Source of the DNA: Cladopsammia gracilis
Lineage: Eukaryota; Cnidaria; Anthozoa; Scleractinia; Dendrophylliidae
Assembly: GCA_022457155.1 (NCBI GenBank)
Contig: JAJGOT010001040.1
Coordinates: 30,328-94,327, forward strand
DNA: 64,000 bases
Direction: 5' to 3'
The position numbers were made by a program, and so were the translations under genes. Below, piece by piece: positions 21,672 to 32,910 of this stretch (its first letter is position 1; every line of letters begins with the position of its first letter). The notes under the pieces were generated by a model. That model was not told the origin of the DNA, did not search any database, and was given only the letters and a program-made list of their open reading frames with translations.

Positions 21672-22515
21672 GATCATGCTTATAATGGTGACCAAGCAGC
21701 GAAGGATGTCTTGAAGGTAAAAAGACAAAGAGTACCGTACAACAAGGACAAAGACATTAACTGGAACACGTTTCGCTCCGATTATCGCCACTGTGCAGTT
21801 CTTTACCAAGCAGCGGATGCTTTGGGCTTTGAAATGCTACAAAGGGGCGCCAAACGGGCCTTGGGGTGCATGTCCTGGATCTCTCAGAAACGAGAGATTG
21901 ATGACCTAGCCTCGAAGGTGCTACAAAGGTGCGCCAAACGGGCCTTGGGGTGCATGTCGATGATCTCTCAGCAATGAGAGATTGATGACCAAGCCTCAAG
22001 AGCCCTTGACACTGAGACATTATATGGAATGTACAAGTTAACGCTAGACTGTGCGCCAGAAACGTTTCACTTAAACGAAGATCAAACAGTTGGCGATGCA
22101 GATAAGGACATTGAGAGAGACGAGGAAGAGAAGAAGTCCAGGAGAAGAAAAGCCACACCAACAGACAGTGAGGGCGACTACGAACCTGGTAAAGAAGGCA
22201 AAAGAGAAAACACCAAGTGCTCTTTCAACAGACAGCGACAGCGATTTCCAAGCGCCCGTAAAGAAAACGAAAAAGAAAACAGCAAGTCCCCTGAAGAGCG
22301 ATGACGAAGCGCCCGTAAAGAAAACGAAAAAGAAAGCAGCAAGTTCCCTGAAGAGCGACAGCGAGCAGAAGAAAAGAAGCCATCATAAGGAGAGGATGTG
22401 TAGGATAACAGGCTGCTTCTTTTACGGCTACAACCTTCAACGTGATATACAAATGCTCGTTAGGATAGGCGGCATAGAAGAGGAAGACATTCCCCGTTTG
22501 ACGTCGATGATTTGA
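21672..22515 (+). pseudogene. Broken Lys/Ser/Asp-rich ORF of unknown function, unit 1
   Basis: I do not recognise this protein. One frame runs from the end of the minisatellite through an N-terminal part (INWNTFRSDYRHCAVLYQAADALGFE), then a duplicated segment with core QR.AKRALGCMS.ISQ (about 21838-21973). A TGA stands at 21975-21977 where the first repeat has CGA, so it is probably a CpG transition. The frame then continues (TETLYGMYKLTLDCAPETFHL) into an acidic/basic low-complexity region with repeats of the form APVKKTKKK.AS.LKSD, resembling casein-kinase-type Ser/Asp tracts. A one-base insertion (extra G near 22188) shifts the frame in this copy only. The C-terminus (GCFFYGYNLQRDIQMLVRIGG) reaches a stop inside the first satellite monomer. 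There is no upstream in-frame ATG, so it may be an internal exon copy. Ordered codons on both sides of the stop argue for a once-functional gene. Confidence 0.55.
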
Positions 22516-25431
22516 GGCCAGTACGACGATTTTGAGATCTGGTGTGCTAAAAAGTGAGATTTTGCCAAAACTTGCTCCGCACGGCCCGAAACGTACGTTT
22601 TGTGCATTTTTTATAGAAATGCACTCTTGTCGGTTTTGGCGATGATTTGAGGCCAGTGCGACGACTTTGAGATCTGGTGTGCCCAAAAGTGAGATTTTCC
22701 CAAAACTTGCTCCGCACGGCCCCAAAACGTACGTGTTGTGCATTTTTCATAGAAATGTACTGTTTTCGGTTTTTGGCGATGATTTGAGGTGATTACGACG
22801 TTTTTGAGATTTGGTGTGCTAAAAGGTGAGATTTTGCCACAACTTGCTCCGCACGGCCCGAAACGTACGTTTTGTGCATTTTTCATAGAAATGCACTCTT
22901 TTCGGTTTTTGGCGATGATTTGAGGCCTGTGCGATGACTTTGAGATCTGGTGTGCCCAAAAGTGAGATTTTGCCAAAACTTGCTCTGCACGGCCCGAAAC
23001 GTACGTTTTGTGCATTTTTCATAGAAATGCACTGTTTTCGCTTTTTGGCGATGATTTGAGTTCACGAGGATGACTTTGAGATCTGGTGTGCCCAAAAGTG
23101 AGATTTTGCCAAAACTTGCTCCGCACGGCCCGAAACGTACGTTTTGTGCATTTTTCATAGAAATGCACTCTTTTCGGTTTTTGGCGATGATTTGAGGCCT
23201 GTGCGACGACTTTGAGATCTGGTGTGCCCAAAAGTGAGATTTTGCCAAAACTTGCTCCGCACGGCCCGAAAAGTACGTTTTGTGCATTTGGCATAGAAAT
23301 GCACTGTTTTTAGGTTTTGGCGATGATTTGAGGGCAGTGCAACAAATTGGAGATCTGGTGTGCCAAAAAGTGAGATTTAGCTAAAACTTGCTCTGCACGG
23401 CCCGAAACGTACGTTTCTTGCATTTTTCATAGAAATGCACTGTTTTCGCTTTTTGGCGATGATTTGAGTTCACGAGGATGATTTTGAGTTCTGGTGTGCT
23501 CAAAAGTGAGATTTTGCCAAAACTTGCTCCGCACGGCCCGAAACGTACGTTTTGTGCATTTGGCATAGAAATGCACTGTTTTTGGGTTTTGGCGATGATT
23601 TGAGGGCAGTGCAACAAATTGGAGATCTGTGTGCCCAAAAGTGAGATTTTGCCAAAATTTGCTCCGTACGGCCCGAAACGTACGCTTTGTGTATTTTTCA
23701 TAGAAATGCACTGTTTTCGCTTTTCGGCGATGATTTGAGTTCACGAGGATGATTTTGAGTTCTGGTGTGCTCAAAAGTGAGATTTTGCCAAAACGTGCTC
23801 CGCACTGCCTGAAACGTACGTTTTGTGCATTTTTCATAGAAATGCACTCTTCGGTTTTCGGTGATGATTTGAGGCCTGTGCGACGACTTTGAGATCTGGT
23901 GTGCCTAAAAGTGAGTTTTTGCCAAAACTTCCTCCGCACGGCCCGAAACGTACGCTTTGTGCATTTTTCATAGAAATGGACTGTTTTCGGTTTTTGGCGA
24001 TGATTTGAGGTCAGTACGATGATTTTTGAGATTTGGTGTGCCCAAAAGTGAGATTTTGCCAAAAGTTGTTCCGCACGGCCCCAAACGTACGTTTGTGCAT
24101 TTTTCATAGAAATGTACTCTTTTCGGTTTTTGGCGATGATTTGAGGTGATTACGACGTTTTTGAGATTTGGTGTGCTAAAAGGTGAGATTTTGCCAAAAC
24201 TTGCTCCGCACGGCCCGAAACGTACGTTTTGTGCATTTGTCATAGAAATGCACTGTTTTCGGATTTTGGCGATGATTTGAGTTCACGAGGATGATTTTGA
24301 GTTCTGGTGTGCTCAAAGGTGAGATTTTGCCAAAACGTGCTCCGCACGGCCTGAAACGTACGTTTTGTGCATTTTTCATAGAAATACACTCTTTTCCGTT
24401 TTTGGCGTTGATTTGATGCCTGTGTGACGACTTTGAGTTCTGGTGTGCCCAAAAGTGAGATTTTGCGAAAACTTGCTCCGCACGGCCGGAAACGTATGTT
24501 TTGTGCATTTTTCATAGAAATGACTCTTTTCGGTTTTTGGCGATGATTTGAGGCCTGTGCGACGACTTTGAGATCTGGTGTGCCCAAAAGTGGGATTTTG
24601 CCAAAACTTGCTCCGCACGGCCCGAAACGTACGTTTTGTGCATTTGTCATAGAAATGCACTCTTTTCGGTTTTTGGCGATGATTTGAGGCCTGTGCGACG
24701 ACTTTGAGATCTGGTGTGCCCAAAAGTGGGATTTTGCCAAAACTTGCTCCGCACGGCCCGAAACGTACGTTTTGTGCATTTTTCATAGAAATGCACTCTT
24801 TTCGGTTTTTGGCGATGATTTGAGGCCTATGCGACGACTTTGAGATCTGGTGTGCCCAAAAGTGATATTTTGCCAAAACTTGCTCTGCACGGCCCGAAAC
24901 GTACGTTTTGTGCATTTTTTTTTTTGCATTTTTCATAGAAATGCACTCTTTTCCGTTTTGGCGTTGATTTGATGCCTGTGCGACGAATTTGAGATCTGGT
25001 GTGCCCAAAAGTGAGATTTTGCCAAAAGTTGCTCCGCACGGTCAGAAACGTACGTTTTGTGCATTTTTCATAGAAATGCACTGTTTTCGCTTTTTGGCGA
25101 TGATTTGAGTTCACCAGGATGATTTTGAGATCTGGTGTGCTAAAAAGTGAGATTTTGCGAAAAGTTGCTCTGCACGGCACGAAATGTACGTTTTGTGCAT
25201 TTTTCATAGAAATGGACTGTTTTCGGTTTTTGGCGATGATTTGAGGTCAGTACGATGATTTTGAGATTTGGTGTGCCCAAAAGTAAGATTTTGCCAAAAG
25301 TTGCTCCGCACGGCCCCAAACGTACGTTTTGTACATTTTTCATAGAAATGCACTGTTTTCGCTTTTTGGCGATGATTTGAGGCCAGTGGGGCGACTTTGA
25401 GATTTGGTATGCCCAAAAAGTGAGATATTGC
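22508..25431 (-). repeat. 136-bp satellite array, about 21 monomers
   Basis: Outer CGTACG subfamily. Several monomer types alternate: GAGTTCACGAGGATGATTTTGAG, GAGGCCTGTGCGACGACTTTGAG and GAGGGCAGTGCAACAAATTGGAG, a mark of higher-order structure. One monomer near 24910 has a T-run expansion (TTTTTTTTTTGCATTTTTC). On the minus strand the monomer is open in all three frames; because 136 is not a multiple of 3, a frame cycles every three monomers and gives long open frames. I do not treat these as genes. Confidence 0.93.
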
Positions 25432-26242
25432 ATGCCTGCAAACAAACATAAATAAAGGCAGAATCTGGAAATCTTAAAAATTAAAATCAAGGTTTAAAAA
25501 CAAATGGGCAAAATGTAAAATCAAAAGGCAGAGACAAGCCAAGTGAGACTGAAAGTCAACACATCAACAAGCTCTAGAAGTGCCCCATAAACAATAAAAA
25601 ACTTTGAGAGCATAACCTCAAAGGTAACAAGAATCGGCCTTAAGGGCAGAAAACCTTGAAAGCAAACAGTAGCTCCTTGAGGGTGAAACCATAAAGGCAA
25701 AATTACAAATCAATAGGCAGACACAACCCAAGCCCTTGAAATGCCCAATAATCAAAACTCATTAAATTGAATGTTTAGCTATAAACCAGTCATGGGCAAA
25801 ATAAAAATGTGGCAGGGAAAGTCCGTCAGACATAAAGTCGACGCGACAACTCCCCTTTAAATGCCAAAATAATATATAAATCAGGTGTTAAAAACCCCAA
25901 AGGCAACAGCGGACGAATCCACAAGAAGCCAGAAGACGAATCCTCAACAAATTATTTTTAAGGATAAATCCTTAATAATAAAAATGGACGAATCCACAAT
26001 ATAACACGAGGTCGAATCCTCAATACAGTAGAAGTGGACTAAGCCACAACTAAATTGCCTGTGCTGAACACAACAGGACCTTAAAACAAAATGCCTGTGT
26101 TAAACGCAACAGGACCTTAAAACAAAAATGCCTGTGCTTAACACAACAGGACCTTAAAACAAAAATGCCTGTGCTAAACACAACAGGACCTTAAAACAAA
26201 AATGCCTGTGCTAAACACAACAGGACCTTAAACAAAAATGCC
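25432..26242 (+). repeat. Hairpin ladder and 37-bp array, left arm unit 2
   Basis: Same ladder as 231-858, followed by five CCTGTGCT..AACACAACAGG units from 26058 to about 26224, one fewer than unit 1. Unit 2 reads CAGGTGTTAAAAACCCC at about 25883, which weakens the GGGGTT/AACCCC hairpin seen in the other copies. Confidence 0.75.
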
Positions 26243-26518
26243 CATGACAAGTTAACTAAACCTAACGAGTAAGTTCAGAGGTTCCCTTACTACATGTACT
26301 TGAGAAAATTCACATAAACACGAATTTGATCTCTGAATTCTGGTTTGTAAGAAGATATTTCTGGGCTTTTTGAAGTTTTGCCTGTTGAGTCGTGACAAGC
26401 CAGGCAGAGTATTCTTAAGGCGACTCATGGTACATGTAGGTGTCCGGTCACCTCATCTCATTTGGCTTAATAAAAAGGATCAATGGCTGGCCTTTTTTTC
26501 GTCATTGATGATACCTGG

Positions 26519-27674
26519 CAAAATTCGTCTGAATTAGCCTTTATAAACAGTGTAGATGCCTAAGGTGCACTTGGCTTTGGTGTCATTTTTGGCAGTAAAT
26601 GGTGCTATGGGGAATGGGCTTATTGCAGTATTGCCATTTTAGAGTTTTATCCAATTGTTTTAAGTCTACGTGTACCTGTGGGATGGGAAATGAACAATGA
26701 GTGTTTTGTTTTTCACTGACAATGAAGCACTTGCTCATGTCATTAACTATCTTGTAAGAACAAACCCTTGATGTTTACATGTAGGTACAGACTTTCAGAC
26801 ACTTGGTTCCAGCTCACATGGACCAATCAATGTCCCACAGACATTCCTTGTATTTGCAGCCTCAGAACTGACAGCCATAGTTTCATCCGTTATGAAATCG
26901 AGCCTTACAACCAAGATGGAAAGCTATTTCAACAGTTTTTACATACATGTACAACATTTCACCTCCTAATTTAGCATTTTTTATTGCCTATACATTGTAT
27001 GTTTGATCATCGTTATGCTCTCTCTTCAGTTTTTATGCTGTCAGGTTTTCCTGACCTGTCTCAAGTCTCTTTTCAAAGGCTATGGTAAGCTTGGTGTGTG
27101 TTTCGATAGTCTGTTGACAATACCAATTTGACAGAGATTTTCAATTTTTAACTATCAATTGTGTCAATTTCAAGATGATGAGATGACTTCTACAACTGGC
27201 TTGGTCCTAATCCTTTCCAAATTCATCAAGTTGTGTGGCTGGTGAATGACACAAATAGCATAGTTTCTTTGAAAATTATTTTTCAGGATTTTAAACACAG
27301 TTACATTCCTTCCTCTTTTTTCTCTAGTTATAAATCATGCACCTGCTTTTTGTCCAGTTCAATTGATGTTGGATTATTTAGCCCTCTGGGGTGACAAACC
27401 AGGCCCTCTCTTTGTTACGTTCCATCCACTTTCACTAGCCTTCAAGTGTTGTGGGCTTCACCCTACGCATTATAATGGTCAGAGATTTTGTATATCGGAC
27501 TGCTTCTTATGCTGCAGATCGGGGTTTGTCTGATGCCCAGATACAAGTTTGGGCAGGTGGAAGTCCAATGCACTTCACAGTATTCTCTCTCTATCAACAA
27601 AGTTTTTTGCACAACAACATTCTTTTACAACAGCTTTCTTTCACTAGTTTGCATGTTCTACTCTACTCGGGAGA
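26519..27674 (+). pseudogene. DIRS-like RNase H plus tyrosine recombinase remnant, left arm unit 2
   Basis: Same broken order as the unit 1 left arm. This copy lacks six bases in GTTAAATGGCCATCC (reads GTTCCATCC near 27419), which removes Asn-Gly of the LNGHPLS segment. Box II again carries Gln and Cys at the His and Arg positions. Confidence 0.7.
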
Positions 27675-29212
27675 TATGGAACTGATTAGCAAGGGCAGCA
27701 GTTCTCATATCTCTTAGGTTTATGGATCAAATTAACAAGGTTAGTAGTTCAATTTGTTATCAGAATTATTTCATAATATTTCAAGGGATTTATTTGGTTA
27801 GTTTCATGGTCTTTTTCTTGGTCAATTTTCATATTTTCATGTTTGCTCAGGAGATATGGAACTGATTAGCAAGGGCAGAAGTTCTCATACATCTCTACCC
27901 AGATTTCCGGCACTGTTTTTCCCACAGGGTTTTTTCGGGCAGGTTTTTTCTGGCCTGCGTTCAAACCGCAGGTTCATTTGTAAGCGGTTGCTCAGCTCTG
28001 CTAGTTTTCAATGTATTCTTAATTTCACGATCTTTAACATCATCGTTGTAAGCTTTTGAATTTCCCATAATTGTTACACTTGGCTATGTAGTGTCTTTAT
28101 TCTGGGACCATTAGCAAGGGCAGTGGCACCATATTTTGTTACTTCTGCTATGGATAATGTATAACAGTGGTGACATTTCTATAAAATGTAGTTATGATTT
28201 AGTAATTTATTGTAGATTAGGGTCTATGGGACTGATTTGCAAGGGCAGCAGTTTCCATATTCCCCTTTTAGGGTTTTCAATCAATATTTTGTTATTGTTT
28301 ATCATCTGATTTATATTGAACTGACTAGCAAGTTAAGGGCAGCAGTCTCAACAATTTTTCTTTTGTTTTGATTTTGTATCTTTGATTGGTTTGGACATGG
28401 TTTTCAGATTTGCAAGTGCTGTTTTTCCTATATATTCATTATAATGCTTTTGGCGTTTTTGTGGCCCTCACCTTTACTGGGCCAAAATATTGCTAACAGA
28501 TTTGAAGATATTTCATATGAATTACAAAGTTGTTATTTTAATAAAACCGGCTTTGGGATTTCCCTCAGCCATTTTACTCCAAATCGTGTCGTGTGAGTAA
28601 AATAACACATTGTTGCCCAGTAAACAAGCTCAGTCAATACAGCACTTGACTGTAATGTATGTTGTAAGAAAGAGCCCAGTGGGAGGCATAAATGGAATAT
28701 TTGCTTGCGAATAGAATTTTTATGTTTTCCCACTGGGCTTATTATAGTAACGTAAATAAATGTCACATAACGCATGTCACGCGAGAAGGGAAGGAGGGGG
28801 TGTCAATTCATTGTTTCCCTCTAGGTGAAGTCCTTGCTTGGTAACCACTCGCATGTGGTATGCATTCACTCGAAATTTTTCATCGAGTGAGGAGGCTTGT
28901 ATTTGAACTCCCACCTCCTCCCCTGATCCTGGTCGCGTTCTTTGCATGAATGTAGTTTGTAAGTCGTCTGGTGTTGCCCGTTTTTGTGGCCCTTACCTTT
29001 ACTGGGCCAAAATATTTCTAACAGATTTGAAGATATTTCATATGAATTACAAAGTTGTTATTTTAATAAAACCGGCTTTGGGATTTCCCTCAGCCATTTT
29101 ACTCCAAATCGTGTCGTGTGAGTAAAATAACATATTGTTGCCCAGTAAACAAGCTCAGTCAATACAGCACTTGACTATAATGTATGTTGTAAGAAAGAGC
29201 CCAGTGGGAAAG
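27675..29212 (+). repeat. TAGCAAGGGCAG block and left-arm-only insert, unit 2
   Basis: Motif copies near 27679, 27860, 28110, 28231 and 28320. The GGGGTGGGGCAGCATCA stretch present in other copies is missing here at about 28430 (reads TTTTTCCTATATATTC). The insert at 28676-28980 starts with the clearer inverted pair AGCCCAGTGGGA...TCCCACTGGGCT. The duplicated segment after it is complete, unlike in unit 1. Confidence 0.5.
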
Positions 29213-29821
29213 GCATAAAAGCACTATTTTCGCTTTTTGGCGATGATTTGAGGCCAGTGCGACGATTTTGAGATCTGGTGTGCTAAAAAGTGAGATTTTG
29301 CCAAAACTTACTCCGCACAGCCCGAAACGTGTGTTTTGTGCACTTTTCATAGAAATGCACTGTTTTCTCTTTTTGGCGATGATTTGAGGCCAGTACGACG
29401 ATTTTGAGATTTGGTGTGCTTAAAAGTAAGATTTTGCCAAAACTTGCAAATTTTGCCAAAACTTGCAACGTGCGTTTTGTGCAATTTTCATAGTAATGCA
29501 CTGTTTTCGGTTTTTGGCGATGATTTGAGGGCAGTACGACGATTTTGAGATCTGGTGTGCTAAAAAGTGAGATTTTGCCAAAACTTGCTCCGCTCGGCCC
29601 GAAACGTGCGTTTTGTGCACTTTTCATAGAAATGCACTGTTTTCGCTTTTGGCGATGATTTGAGGCCAGTGTGACGATTTTGAAATCTGGTGTGCTAAAA
29701 AGTAAAATTTTGCCAAAACTTGTTCCGCACGGCCCGAAACGGGCGTTTTGTGCACTTTTCATAGAAATGCACTGTTTTCGCTTTTTGGCGATGATTTGCG
29801 GCCAGTACGACGATTTTGAGA
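29213..29821 (-). repeat. Inner 136-bp satellite monomers, left arm unit 2
   Basis: About four and a half monomers of the inner CGTGCG subfamily, including the rearranged monomer with duplicated CAAATTTTGCCAAAACTTGCAA (29447-29470) that is the mirror of 10080-10140. This arm therefore keeps monomers that the left arms of units 1 and 3 have lost. Confidence 0.85.
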
Positions 29822-31530
29822 TAAGAAAGGTGGCGTTATGGTACCTATAAAAATGGTTATAGACAATATTGAATGTTTACAAAATAAATCGGACCTTGTC
29901 GACGTTTGGAGAATTAAAAATCCACAAACTAGAAGTTACACTTGGAGCCAAAAATCTCCACCAATTTTCTGTCGTTTAGATTACTGGCTTGATATCAAAC
30001 AACTTACAGGATTTTGTAAATACAACCGATATCCTTCCAGCTATAAAAAACTGATCATGCAGCAATTGAGTTGAATTTAACCGACTCCAATCAAAACTTA
30101 AAGGGGCCTGGCTTCTGGAAAATGAACGTCTCTCTTCTTGAAGATCCGAATTATCTGGAAGAATTAAAACAAAATATTCCACTTTGGAAAACAACAGGAA
30201 GCGAGAATTTATCAGAAAAAAGGTGTATCTGGGAATGGATTAAGTATAATATTCGGAACCATGCTATTTTGTTCTCGAAAAAGAAAGCCAAAGAACGATC
30301 TGCAATGGAAAAAAATTTACAACAAGTATACGAGGAAGCAACTAAAAAATTCGAACAGGACCCATCCGACTATAACCTAAATACTCTAAATGAAGCAAAA
30401 GAAACTCTAGAAAGTTATTATGAGGAAAAAACAAGGGGTGTAATTATTCGCGCAAGGGCACGATGGCACGAGCATGGCGAGAGAAGTACAAAATATTTTC
30501 TAAATTTAGAGAAGCTTAATCACGTCAAAAAACACATAAGAAAACTATTAATATGTGGTGCCATTACATCTGATCCTTTTGGGATACTGAACGAACAAAA
30601 ACGTTTTTACCATAGCTTGTACCACTCAAACGTAACAGATGAGGATAAAGAAAATGCAAACGAATTTTTAAATAATTTGAATATACCAAGATTATGAGAA
30701 GAACAAAAACAATCTTGTGAAGAAGAAATATTTGTTGAAGAAATTACAACCATTCTTAACAGTTTTGAGAGTAACAAATCTCCTGGTAATGATGGAATAC
30801 CAATAGAAGTTTAGTTATGGAAAGTGTGAGGGAGTGTTTCAACCACGGCGAAATGTCTAGCTCTCAAAGAAAAGCAATTATAACTCTTATAGAAAAGCAA
30901 CATAAAGATCGAACTCTCATTGAAAATTGGAGGCCAATCTCTCTTATTAATGTGGATGCAAAAATAATTTCAAAAGTGATTGCTTTAAGATTAAAGAAAG
31001 TTTTACCGAATATCATAATCAAACAGGTTATGTTGAAGATCGCTATATTGGTGAGACTATTCGATCAATTTTCGATATAATGGAATTTACAGACAGTAAG
31101 AATATTCCAGGTATCTTGATTTTCTTTGACTTTAAAAAAGCTTTCGACTCTTTAGAATGGCATTATCTTTTTTTCAGTTGCCTTTGAGGCCTTTAATTTT
31201 GGCCCCAATTTTATAAATTGGGTCAAAATGTTTTATACAAATATTCAAAGCTGTGTAATAAATAATGTAATGACATCAGACTATTTTACTTTAGAACGTG
31301 GTGTGAGGCAGGGTGATCCCTTGTCCCCCTATCTCTTTATCTTAGCTGTTGAAAGCTTGGCAATCTCCATTCGTCAAAATGTTGATATCAAAGGAATTAA
31401 AATAGGAAATTATGAAGCCAAGCTATTGCAATACGCAGACGATACCACAGCAACCTTGTCTGATGAAAATTCTGCAAAAACGCTATTTGAAGAAGAAGAC
31501 GTATTTAAGAACTTCAGTGGGTTGGAGATA
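29822..31530 (+). pseudogene. Tx1/L1-like LINE fragment, left arm unit 2
   Basis: Same boundaries as 4369-6055. The endonuclease-to-fingers part is the longest uninterrupted stretch of this copy (30071-30697). It lacks the unit 1 20-bp deletion but stops at a TGA after NIPRL (30695-30697), a change shared with both copies on the minus strand of units 2 and 3. The run of five C in GTCCCCCTATC is intact, so motif B to YADD reads through (31228-31532). An extra T at about 31183 (GCCTTTGAGG) shifts the frame after motif A. The TAG after GIPIEV lies at 30812-30814. Confidence 0.86.
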
Positions 31531-32910
31531 AGCTTGGCGACATTTTGCCATTTCGGTGGGACAGTCTCATCAGTATGCATTTACGAAGATTATTCACGAC
31601 GTGCGACGGCTAAAACCGAAAAATGCCCGAAATAATGACGAAGAAGCTCCGTAATTTTTCTTCTAGGAGCCAACAAATGTCTCATAAGTTATGATAAACA
31701 AACAATTTATTTTTCCATCTTACAAACATTAGCTAAGCAAATTCAACGAAGTAAAGCAGCTAAAAATAGACTGAGCAGTTAAAACGCACGCATTTTGATT
31801 TCAGGTCAATGTCACGATTGACAATGCCTCTCCTGCAAACGAAAGGCAACTTTGATATAAAGCTAAACTGTAATCCACTTCAATCCTTGCAATCCTGCGC
31901 TTTATCTCTAAACTACTACTTTTGTTTTGTACTATAGAATCTTTTTATCCAACTAAGTTGTATATTTTGTGCCATTTGGCGATATAACGTGGAAATAAGT
32001 TAAGCGACATTTTGCCATTTCGGCGGGACAGTGTCATTACTACGCATTTACGAAGAGTATTCACGATGTGCGACGGCTAAAACTGAAGATGCCCGAAATA
32101 TTGACGAAGAGGCTCCGTAATTTTTCTCCTAGGAGCCAACAAATGTCTCATAAGTTATGATAAACAAACAATTTATTTTTCCATCTTACAAACATTAGCT
32201 AAGCAAATGCAACTTAGTAAAGCGGTTCAAAATAGACTGAGCCGTTATAACGCACGCATTTTGATTTCAGATAAATGTCACTATTGACACTGCCTCTCCT
32301 GCAAATAAAGGCAACTTTGATTTCAAGCTAAACTGGGTAGATTCTGCATGTACCGGTCACATATTACGTGAATCAAAAGGAAAAAAAACGACAATAATAC
32401 AAATGCAAAACAAGACCAAAAATACAATACCTCAGAAACAATAGAAGACAATGAATGGTTCATGAATACCGGTACATGCAGAAAGACCCCAAATGTCTCA
32501 TAAGTTATGATAAACAAACAATTTATTTTTCCATCTTTCAAACGTTAGTTAAGCAAATACAACGAAGTAAAGCAGTTAAAAATAGACTGAGCCGTTATGA
32601 CGCACGCATTTTGATTTCAGATAAACGTCAAGATTGACACTGCCTCACCAGCAAACAAACGCAACTTTGATATCAAGCAAAACTGTAATCCATTTCAATC
32701 CTTGCAATCCTGCGCTTTATCTCCAAACTACTACTTTTATTTTGTACTATAGGATCTTTTTATCCTACTAAGTTGTATATTTTGTGCCATTTGGCGATAT
32801 AACGTGGAAATAAGCTTAGCGACATTTTGCTATTTCGGTGGGACACTCTCACCTGTATGCATTTACGAAGAGTATACACGAACGTGCGAGCCTAAACCCG
32901 AAAATTCCCC
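31531..32910 (-). repeat. Central 465-bp repeats of inverted repeat 2
   Basis: Nearly identical to 6056-7424, including the MITE-like insertion at 32335-32490. One small difference is CAAACGAAAGGC for CAAACAAAGGC near 31836. Confidence 0.8.
32335..32490. mobile_element. MITE-like insertion, centre of unit 2
   Basis: Same inverted ends and same position within the monomer as 6857-7012, so it was duplicated with the unit and is not a separate insertion. Confidence 0.5.

Larger units (their letters stand above)
231..25431 (+). repeat. Tandem segmental unit 1 (about 25.2 kb)
   Basis: First complete copy of the head-to-tail unit. Order: inverted repeat (231-13796), 465-bp array (13797-19320), LINE C-terminal fragment, spacer, (ATAAT)n, broken ORF, 136-bp satellite. 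The unit restarts at 25432 with the same GCATGCCTGC junction. It is longer than unit 2 mainly because its 465-bp array, 136-bp satellite and minisatellite have more copies. That pattern fits expansion or contraction of the internal tandem arrays by unequal exchange. Confidence 0.85.

Noticed and set aside
21324..21809. 161-codon minus-strand frame rich in Ile/Leu/Tyr
   Set aside because: Produced by translating the (ATAAT)n minisatellite; length follows repeat number (shorter in unit 2).
22883..25207. Many 90-226 codon frames with repeated FGPCGASFGKISLL-type peptides
   Set aside because: Translations of the 136-bp satellite, present in all three frames, with no start or stop conservation and length set by local indels.
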